From assembly GCF_003932715.1 (NCBI RefSeq), contig NZ_CP020700.1, forward strand, positions 1,254,001 to 1,318,000: 64,000 nucleotides of DNA, read 5' to 3'. The notes beneath the pieces are model-generated. The model did not search any database. It saw only the letters and a list, made by a program, of their open reading frames with translations, and had not been told where the DNA came from. The position numbers and the translations under genes were made by a program. This document shows, in pieces, positions 54,794 through 61,428 of the stretch. Every line of letters begins with the position of its first letter. The stretch's first letter is position 1. The stretch is from Streptomyces tsukubensis (lineage in GTDB: Bacteria; Actinomycetota; Actinomycetes; Streptomycetales; Streptomycetaceae).

Positions 54794-54816
54794 AATTCTC
54801 CCATCCGGCACTGACA
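54794..54816 (-). promoter_or_regulatory. Imperfect RecA-NDp / PafBC-type promoter
   Basis: Minus strand TTGTCAGTG (54816-54808), 8 nt, GAGAAT (54799-54794). The upstream box is a perfect match; the -10 box has G in place of the first T. It would drive the 85-aa gene at 54709 with a leader of about 80 nt. Confidence 0.45.
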
Positions 54817-55008
54817 ATCGGTCGTCCCGAGAGGGCGCGGCCTATGAGCGCACCGGGGCGGCGGTACGTAAGCTGTGCCACGTCGAAACGGACGATCGGA
54901 CACCACCGGTCGGGGCCGTCCGGGAACGGGCCGGCCGGAACAAGCGGGTGGGGACTCCCACCGAGAGACACGGGGTGGGGACTCCCCACCGTAGGCAGGG
55001 GACGGACG

Positions 55009-56223
55009 ATGGCGATGATGCGGCTCCGGCGCGAGGACCCGCGTGTCGTCGGCTCGTTCCGTATTCACCGGCGGCTCGGCGCGGGCGGGATGGGCGTCGT
55101 CTATCTGGGGTCGGACCGGCGCGGCCAGCGGGTGGCGCTGAAGGTGATCCGGCCCGATCTGGCGGAGGATCAGGAGTTCCGGTCCCGGTTCGCCCGGGAG
55201 GTGTCGGCGGCCCGCCGGATCCGGGGCGGCTGTACGGCCCGGTTGGTGGCGGCCGATCTGGAGGCCGAGCGGCCGTGGTTCGCCACCCAGTACGTGCCGG
55301 GGCCCTCACTGCACGACAAGGTGAACGAGGACGGGGTGCTCCCGGCCGCCGAGGTGGCCGCGATCGGGGCCGCGCTCTCGGAGGGGCTCGTCGCCGTCCA
55401 CGAGGCCGGGGTCGTGCACCGCGACCTCAAACCGTCGAACATCCTGCTCTCGCCCAAGGGCCCGCGGATCATCGACTTCGGCATCGCGTGGGCCACCGGC
55501 GCCTCCACCCTCACCCATGTCGGCACGGCCGTGGGCTCCCCCGGCTTCCTCGCCCCCGAACAGGTCCGCGGGGTCGCCGTCACCGCGGCGACCGACGTCT
55601 TCGCGCTCGGTGCCACCCTCGCCTACGCGGCAACCGCCGACTCCCCCTTCGGGCACGGCGGCTCGGAGGTGATGCTGTACCGGGTGGTGCACGAGGAGCC
55701 GCAGTTGCACGGGGTCCCGGACGCGCTCGCCCCGCTGCTGCGGGCCTGTCTGGCGAAGGATCCGCTGGAGCGCCCCAGCACCCTCCAGCTCTCGATGCGG
55801 CTGAAGGAGATCGCCGCCCGGGAGGCCCAGGGGCCGGCGGACGGACGGCTCCCGGTGTCCCGGGAGCGGATCGACACGCTCCGCACGGGGCAGCCGCCGC
55901 GTCATCCGCAGCGTACGGAGAAGCTGGACCGTACGGAGCGGCTGGAGCGCCCCGACCGGCCCGAGCGCGACCCGCGCGACCGCCGGACCGGCGGGGGACC
56001 GCGCTCGCAGGCTCCGCGCACCGGCGGCTCCGCCCGGCCCGTGCCGTCCCGCGGCGGCGCCCCCTCGCGCACCCAGGGCCGTCCGACCGGACGGCAGGGG
56101 GTCCGCACCACCTCCACGGGCCGCCGCCCGGCGAACCCCCGGCTGCTGCGGCAGCGGATCGTGGTCTTCTTCGTGGTGACGCTGATCGTGGCGCTGGGCA
56201 TCGCGGCGGCCCAGCAGCTCTGA
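55009..56223 (+). CDS. Serine/threonine protein kinase with C-terminal membrane anchor
   Basis: Hanks-type kinase of 404 aa. Glycine loop GAGGMGVVY at 24-32, the ATP Lys45 in VALKV, the catalytic HRDLKPSN at 137-144, DFG at 156-158 and APEQ follow. After residue 280 comes a basic Arg/Pro/Thr-rich linker, and the protein ends with one membrane helix (VVFFVVTLIVALGIAAAQQL), so it is tail-anchored with no extracellular sensor domain. The ATG at 55009 is preceded by AGGGGA. Upstream sequence carries two small palindromes at 54945-54991. Confidence 0.92.
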   Translation: MAMMRLRREDPRVVGSFRIHRRLGAGGMGVVYLGSDRRGQRVALKVIRPDLAEDQEFRSRFAREVSAARRIRGGCTARLVAADLEAERPWFATQYVPGPSLHDKVNEDGVLPAAEVAAIGAALSEGLVAVHEAGVVHRDLKPSNILLSPKGPRIIDFGIAWATGASTLTHVGTAVGSPGFLAPEQVRGVAVTAATDVFALGATLAYAATADSPFGHGGSEVMLYRVVHEEPQLHGVPDALAPLLRACLAKDPLERPSTLQLSMRLKEIAAREAQGPADGRLPVSRERIDTLRTGQPPRHPQRTEKLDRTERLERPDRPERDPRDRRTGGGPRSQAPRTGGSARPVPSRGGAPSRTQGRPTGRQGVRTTSTGRRPANPRLLRQRIVVFFVVTLIVALGIAAAQQL

Positions 56224-56407
56224 GGCTGCTCCTCCCCGCCGGTTTCTCCCCCGCCTGTTTCTCCCCGCCGGTCCCCGGCGCTTCCCGCTGCCCGTGACCC
56301 TGCAGCGACCCGGTGGTGACGCAACGGTGACGCGGAGTACAGGCACCGGGGCAAAAGAAAAGGCGAGGAGCCCTGCTCCTTGCCACTCTCAACGTATAGC
56401 GCACCGG

Positions 56408-56427
56408 GGGGCTTGCGGCAAGGCCCC
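56408..56427 (+). promoter_or_regulatory. Rifamycin-associated element (RAE) of helR
   Basis: GGGGCTTGCGGCAAGGCCCC, which I recall as the consensus of the RAE that mediates rifampicin-inducible expression of rifamycin-inactivating enzymes and helR in actinomycetes. It lies 136 nt upstream of the preferred helR start and nothing else on the plus strand follows it. Confidence 0.85.
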
Positions 56428-56563
56428 CGTCGTAGCGCAGAATCACCTCCTCAGGCCGGAACCTGCGGAAACGGGAGATTCACGAAGTATGTGCGCTGTT
56501 GTCGATCCATCGGTCGCGGACCGTCCGACCTCGCCGGAGCGACCCCTGATCGGAGCCGATGTC

Positions 56564-58723
56564 ATGAACCCCCTGGTCACCGCGGCCACCAGCCCGTTCG
56601 AACTGTCCGGCCCGCTCGCCGCCAAGGCGGCCCCGGCACTGATCGCCGATGACGAGCGCCATTTCACGGCCGTCGCCCGGAGCCTCGCGGAGGCGATCGC
56701 CGAACTGTCCGGACGTCTCGACGCCGAGCTGCGGTCGCCCGGCGGCGCAGGCCGGGCGGCGATGGACCGGGATACCAGGATCCACCAGCTCACGGCCCGG
56801 CTCCGGACCCTGCGCCGCTTCGGCCTCGACCTCTGCCTCGGACGGATCGTCCACGCGGACGGCAGCGAGCCCGTGTACATCGGGCGGCTCGGTCTCACCG
56901 ACGCCTCCGGGCGGCGGCTGCTGGTCGACTGGCGCTCCCCCGCCGCCGAACCGTTCTTCGGGGCGACCCACGCCGACCCGATGGGTCTGGCGAGCCGCCG
57001 CCGCTACCGGTGGACCCGTGGCCGGATCGGTGACTACTGGGACGAGGTGTTCACCCCCGAGGGGCTGGAGGGGCATGCCGCCCTCGACGACCAGTCCGCG
57101 TTCATCGCCGGTCTCGGCGGTGCCCGCTCGGCCCGGATGCGCGATGTCCTCGGCACCATCCAGGCCGACCAGGACGCCGTCATCCGGGCGGGTTCCCGCG
57201 GTGCCCTGGTGGTCGACGGCGGGCCGGGGACGGGGAAGACCGTCGTCGCGCTGCACCGCTCCGCGTACCTCCTCTACTCCGACCCCCGTCTCGGGCACCG
57301 CCGCGGCGGCGTCCTGTTCGTCGGCCCGCACCAGCCCTATCTGAACTACGTCGCGGACGTCCTCCCCGGTCTGGGCGAGGAGGGCGTACAGACGTGCACG
57401 TTGCGGGACCTCGTTCCCGAGGGTCCGGGGGCGGTGCCGGAGAGCGATCCGGAGGTCGCCCGGCTGAAGTCCTCCGCGGATCTGGTGCGGGCGATCGAGA
57501 AGGCGGTCCGCTTCTACGAGGAGCCGCCCACCGAGGGCCTGGCCGTCCGGACCGACTGGGGCGTCGTCCGGGTCACCGCCGACGACTGGGCCGAGGCCTT
57601 CGACGCGCCGGGGCCGGGCGCGCCGCACAACGAGTCGCGTGAACTCGTCCGCGCGGAGCTGTTCACCATCCTGCTGGACAAGCTCGGCAACGAGGACGTG
57701 CCGCCCGAGCGGTTCCGGGCCGCCCTGCGGCACGACAAGGCGCTGAACGGGGCGCTGGACCGCGCCTGGCCGCTGCTGGACGCCGCCGACCTGGTCGGGG
57801 ACCTCTGGTCCGTACCCGCTTATCTGCGGCTGTGCGCTCCCTGGCTGGAGCCGGACGACGTACGCCGCCTCCAGCGGGCCGGCACCACGGCCTGGACGGT
57901 GTCCGATCTGCCGCTCCTGGACGCGGCCCGGCAGCGGCTCGGTGATCCGAAGGCGGCGCTGCGCAGCCGTCGGCGCGAGGCCGCCGTAGCCGCGGAACGC
58001 GATCGGATGGCCGCCGTCATCAACAGCGTGGTGGGGGCCGACGACGACGGCGAGGGGGCGGTGACGATGCTGCTGGGGCAGGACCTCCAGGAGACCCTGG
58101 TCGACGGGTCCGTACCGTCGGCCGCGGTCCGGGACGGGCTGGCCGGGCCGTTCGCGCATATCGTCGTGGACGAGGCGCAGGAGCTGACCGACGCGGAGTG
58201 GCAGATGCTGCTGCTGCGCTGTCCGTCCCGGAGTTTCACGATCGTCGGGGACCGGGCCCAGGCCCGGCACGGGTTCACGGAGCCGTGGGAGGAGCGGCTT
58301 CGCCGGATCGGGTTCCACCGGATCGAGGTGGCGGCGCTCACCATCAACTACCGGACTCCGGCCGAGGTCATGGCGGAGGCCGAGCAGGTGATCAGGACCG
58401 CGCTGCCGGATGCCAATGTGCCGGTCTCCGTCCGCAGCGGCGAGGTGCCCGTGGTGCACGGCTCGGTCGCGGAACGCGACACGGTGCTGGACGGGTGGCT
58501 CGCCGCGCACACCGAGGGGACGGCCTGCGTCATCGGTGATCCCTCGTTCCGGGAGACGGCCCGGGTGCGGTCGCTGACGCCGGAGCTGGCGAAGGGGCTG
58601 GAGTTCGATCTGGTCGTCCTCGTCGACCCGGATGCGTTCGGGGGCGGTATCGAGGGGGCCGTCGACCGCTATGTCGCGATGACCCGGGCGACCCGGCAGC
58701 TCGTCGTCCTCACCCGCGACTGA
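56564..58723 (+). CDS. helR: RNA polymerase recycling/protection ATPase HelR (UvrD-like helicase)
   Basis: UvrD/HelD-class superfamily 1 ATPase (719 aa). In actinomycetes HelR displaces rifamycin from RNA polymerase. The N-terminal part has the family pattern PALIADDERHFTAVARSL and RLRTLRRFGLDLCLGRIV; Walker A GGPGTGKT is at 219-226, Walker B IVVDEAQELTD, and helicase motifs SFTIVGDRAQARHG, LTINYRTPAEVM and KGLEFDLVVLVDP follow. The start at 56564 (GGAG 8 nt upstream) gives the expected N-terminus; an ATG at 56489 would add 25 residues. The upstream RAE supports the HelR over HelD assignment. Confidence 0.9.
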   Translation: MNPLVTAATSPFELSGPLAAKAAPALIADDERHFTAVARSLAEAIAELSGRLDAELRSPGGAGRAAMDRDTRIHQLTARLRTLRRFGLDLCLGRIVHADGSEPVYIGRLGLTDASGRRLLVDWRSPAAEPFFGATHADPMGLASRRRYRWTRGRIGDYWDEVFTPEGLEGHAALDDQSAFIAGLGGARSARMRDVLGTIQADQDAVIRAGSRGALVVDGGPGTGKTVVALHRSAYLLYSDPRLGHRRGGVLFVGPHQPYLNYVADVLPGLGEEGVQTCTLRDLVPEGPGAVPESDPEVARLKSSADLVRAIEKAVRFYEEPPTEGLAVRTDWGVVRVTADDWAEAFDAPGPGAPHNESRELVRAELFTILLDKLGNEDVPPERFRAALRHDKALNGALDRAWPLLDAADLVGDLWSVPAYLRLCAPWLEPDDVRRLQRAGTTAWTVSDLPLLDAARQRLGDPKAALRSRRREAAVAAERDRMAAVINSVVGADDDGEGAVTMLLGQDLQETLVDGSVPSAAVRDGLAGPFAHIVVDEAQELTDAEWQMLLLRCPSRSFTIVGDRAQARHGFTEPWEERLRRIGFHRIEVAALTINYRTPAEVMAEAEQVIRTALPDANVPVSVRSGEVPVVHGSVAERDTVLDGWLAAHTEGTACVIGDPSFRETARVRSLTPELAKGLEFDLVVLVDPDAFGGGIEGAVDRYVAMTRATRQLVVLTRD

Positions 58724-58747
58724 CCGGGGCGACCCGGCAGCTCGTCG
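58681..58747. repeat. 26-bp direct repeat across the helR stop codon
   Basis: Copy 1 at 58681-58706 lies in the last codons of helR; copy 2 at 58722-58747 begins at the stop codon. They differ at one of 26 positions and are 41 bp apart, so the second copy is out of frame. Confidence 0.85.
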
Positions 58748-58812
58748 GCCCCCCGCGGATGCCGCGGAGGGCCGGGCGGCGGGGGCGCCGCCCGGCCGGT
58801 CGCCGCCGGGGC

Positions 58813-59631
58813 TCAGAGGCCGGGGCGGCCCGTGGCAACGGCGTAGAAGGCGACGGCCGCCGCGGCGCCCACGTTGAGGGAGTCCACGCCGTGGGCCATC
58901 GGGATGCGTACCCATTCGTCCGCCGCGACCAGCGCCGGGGTGGAGAGCCCGTCGCCCTCCGCACCGAGCATCAGCGCCACCCGGTCGATCCGGTGCGGCG
59001 CGGCCTCGTCGATGGCGGTGGCCTTCTCGTCGGGAGTGAGGGCGAGCAGGGTGAACCCGGCCTCCCGGACCGCCTCCAAGCCCCGGGGCCAGGTGTCGAG
59101 GCGGGCGTACGGGACGGAGAACACCGCGCCCATGGAGACCTTTACCGACCGGCGGTACAGGGGGTCCGCACAGTCCGGGGAGAGCAGTACGGCGTCCATG
59201 CCGAGGGCCGCCGCGCTGCGAAAAATTGCCCCGATGTTGGTGTGGTCGTTGACGGATTCCATGACGACGACCTTGCGGGCGCCCGCGAGCAGTTCGGCAG
59301 CCGGGGGCAGTGGTTTGCGCTGCATGGAGGCGAGCGCGCCGCGGTGGACGTGGTAGCCGGTGACGCGTTCGGCCAGCTCGGGGCTGACCGCGTACACGGG
59401 CGCGGGGATCTCGTCGATGACGTCCTTCATGACGTCGACCCACTTGGCCGACAGCAGCATCGACCGCATCGCGTAACCGGCGTCCTTCGCCCGCCGGATG
59501 ACCTTCTCGCCCTCGGCGATGAACAGGCCCTCGGCGGGTTCGCGGCGGCGGCGCAGTTCGACGTCCGTGAGTCCCGTGTAGTCGCTCAGGCGGGGGTCGT
59601 CGGGGTCTTCGACGGTGATGAGATCAGCCAC
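58813..59631 (-). CDS. TrmH-family (SpoU) RNA 2'-O-methyltransferase
   Basis: A 272-aa SAM-dependent methyltransferase of rRNA or tRNA ribose. An N-terminal substrate-binding region (EGLFIAEGEKVIRRAKDAG) is followed by the SPOUT domain with VMESVNDHTNIGAIFRSAAALG, MLGAEGDGLS and the knot motif SLNVGAAAAVAFYAV. The GTG at 59631 is the chosen start. The target nucleotide is unknown. If a TrmH-like enzyme modifies 23S rRNA near antibiotic sites it could affect drug response, but nothing here shows this. Confidence 0.92.
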   Translation of the reverse strand: MADLITVEDPDDPRLSDYTGLTDVELRRRREPAEGLFIAEGEKVIRRAKDAGYAMRSMLLSAKWVDVMKDVIDEIPAPVYAVSPELAERVTGYHVHRGALASMQRKPLPPAAELLAGARKVVVMESVNDHTNIGAIFRSAAALGMDAVLLSPDCADPLYRRSVKVSMGAVFSVPYARLDTWPRGLEAVREAGFTLLALTPDEKATAIDEAAPHRIDRVALMLGAEGDGLSTPALVAADEWVRIPMAHGVDSLNVGAAAAVAFYAVATGRPGL

Positions 59632-59685
59632 AGGGTGATACTGCCTTCTCCAGGGAGGGGTGCCAACGCCTGGACAGGGGTCGGG

Positions 59686-60957
59686 TTACTGAAGGTTAAC
59701 CGGCGGGGTCGCGGCCGGGTGGCCGCCGACGGCGACGACCTCACCGACGACGATCACGGCGGGCGGCCGGACGTCTTCGGCGGCGACGGTCCCGGCGACG
59801 GTCGACAGGGTGGCGTCGACGCGGCGCTGGGCGGCGGTGGTGCCTTCCTGGACGAGGGCGACGGGTGTGGCGCCGTCCCGGCCGTGGTCCATCAGGGTCC
59901 GGGCGATCGCGCCGATCTTGTCGACGCCCATCAGGATCACCAGGGTGCCGCGGAGCCGGGCGAGGGCCGCCCAGTCGACCAGGGACCGCTCGTCGTCGGG
60001 GGCGACGTGCCCGCTGACCACGGTGAACTCATGGGCGACCCCGCGGTGGGTGACCGGGATCCCGGCCGCGCCGGGGACGCTGATGGAGCTGGAGATGCCG
60101 GGGACGACCGTGCAGGCGATGCCTTCAGCCGCCAGCGCCTCGGCCTCTTCCATGCCGCGGCCGAAGACGAAGGGGTCGCCGCCCTTGAGCCGTACGACCG
60201 CCTTGCCGGCCTTGGCGTGTTCGATCAGGGCCTGGTTGATGGCCTCCTGGGCCATGAACCTGCCGTACGGGATCTTCGCCGCGTCGATCACCTCGACGTG
60301 CGGGGGCAGTTCGTCGAGCAGATCGCGCGGGCCGAGCCGGTCGGCGATGACGACGTCCGCCTCGGCGAGCAGCCGCCGGCCCTTCACGGTGATCAGGTCG
60401 GGGTCGCCGGGGCCGCCGCCGACGAGGGCGACGCCCGGGGTTCTCGTACGGTGCCGCCCGGCGGAGATGGTGCCGTCCCGCAGCCCTTCGACGACGGCGT
60501 CGCGGACGGCGGCGGAGCGGCGGGGGTCGCGGCAGTGGACGTCGGTGGTCAGTACGGCGACCGTGACGCCCGCGGAGCGGCCGGTGGCCGGGGTCAGAGC
60601 GGTGGCGGCGTCGGCGTCGTCGGAGCGTACGCACCAGACGCGGAGGCGCTCGGCCTCGGCGGAGGCGCGGTCGTTGGCCTCGGCGTCGGAGGAGGCGACA
60701 ACGACGTACCAGGCGCCTTCGAGGTCGCCCTCGCGGTAGCGGCGCCGCTCCCAGCGCAGTTCGCCGGCGGTGACCATGGCCTCGACGGAGGGGGTGGCCG
60801 AGGGAGAGACGAGCGTGATGTCCGCTCCGGCGGCGATCAGCCAGGGCAGTCGCCGCTGGGCGACCTGGCCGCCGCCGAGGACCACGACGCGGCGGCCGGT
60901 GAGGCGCAGGCCCACGGGGTAGGCGGGGTGCTGGTGCGCGGGCGGCTGCTCGGACAT
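59686..60957 (-). CDS. cobA: Siroheme synthase-like uroporphyrinogen-III C-methyltransferase
   Basis: Makes precorrin-2 for siroheme and cobalamin synthesis (423 aa). The first 165 residues are a precorrin-2 dehydrogenase-like domain with a Rossmann motif (VVVLGGGQVAQRRLPWL); the rest is SUMT with LVGGGPGDPDLITVKGRR and RLKGGDPFVFGRGMEEAEAL. It is thus a CysG-like two-domain protein; whether the ferrochelatase part is active cannot be told. The ATG at 60957 has GAGGGAG 10 nt upstream. Confidence 0.93.
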   Translation of the reverse strand: MSEQPPAHQHPAYPVGLRLTGRRVVVLGGGQVAQRRLPWLIAAGADITLVSPSATPSVEAMVTAGELRWERRRYREGDLEGAWYVVVASSDAEANDRASAEAERLRVWCVRSDDADAATALTPATGRSAGVTVAVLTTDVHCRDPRRSAAVRDAVVEGLRDGTISAGRHRTRTPGVALVGGGPGDPDLITVKGRRLLAEADVVIADRLGPRDLLDELPPHVEVIDAAKIPYGRFMAQEAINQALIEHAKAGKAVVRLKGGDPFVFGRGMEEAEALAAEGIACTVVPGISSSISVPGAAGIPVTHRGVAHEFTVVSGHVAPDDERSLVDWAALARLRGTLVILMGVDKIGAIARTLMDHGRDGATPVALVQEGTTAAQRRVDATLSTVAGTVAAEDVRPPAVIVVGEVVAVGGHPAATPPVNLQ

Positions 60958-61428
60958 GTGGGTACGACTCCCTCGGGCACTGCGGATGACGGGGCGGGCG
61001 GGGGCGTCCGGACCGCATCGGCACTGAGGCGGCGCCGGTGGGCGGTTCCAGGCCCACTTCGGGCGGTTCCGGGCCCACTTTACGATGCGGCGATTCCTCA
61101 GCGGTACGCCGAAGGTCACACATCGCGGCAGGTCACCGGGGCGGGGCGCCGCGACCGGTCGCCGCGGGCGCCGGGAGCGGGGGCAGACGGAGGGCGGCGG
61201 CACGGTTGCCGCGCCTCCGCCGTGCAGTGCGGCCCCGGGCCGGGACCCGCTCACCGCCCGGGGAACCCGGGGATACGGGGCATGGGCCCGTCGATCCGGA
61301 TCGGGACCGGGCCGGGGGCGGCCGGAAACCGTGCACCGGTCGGCCGGGAGCCGCCCGCGCGGCGGAACGGCTGCGGGTCGCTCCGGGCGGCCGGGCCGGG
61401 GTGTCCCGGCTCCGGCCGCCCGGGGCCG
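60958..61428. other. Intergenic region upstream of the SUMT gene with a 21-bp tandem repeat
   Basis: No gene supportable in 470 bp. GGGCGGTTCCAGGCCCACTT (61040-61059) is followed after one base by a second copy with one mismatch (61061-61080), 83 bp upstream of the SUMT start. I looked for a cobalamin riboswitch and found no B12-box-like core here; the upstream part probably holds the end of the cobT transcript. Confidence 0.5.

Noticed and set aside
56480..59443. 987-codon minus-strand open frame opposite helR
   Set aside because: Shadow of helR and of the TrmH-family gene; Arg/Pro/Gly-rich with no motif, while both overlapped genes have full sets of family motifs.
60958..61428. Possible cobalamin riboswitch near the corrin genes
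   Set aside because: I could not find a B12-box-like core or matching stems. If one exists for cobT it would lie beyond the right edge. A covariance-model search over the region would decide.
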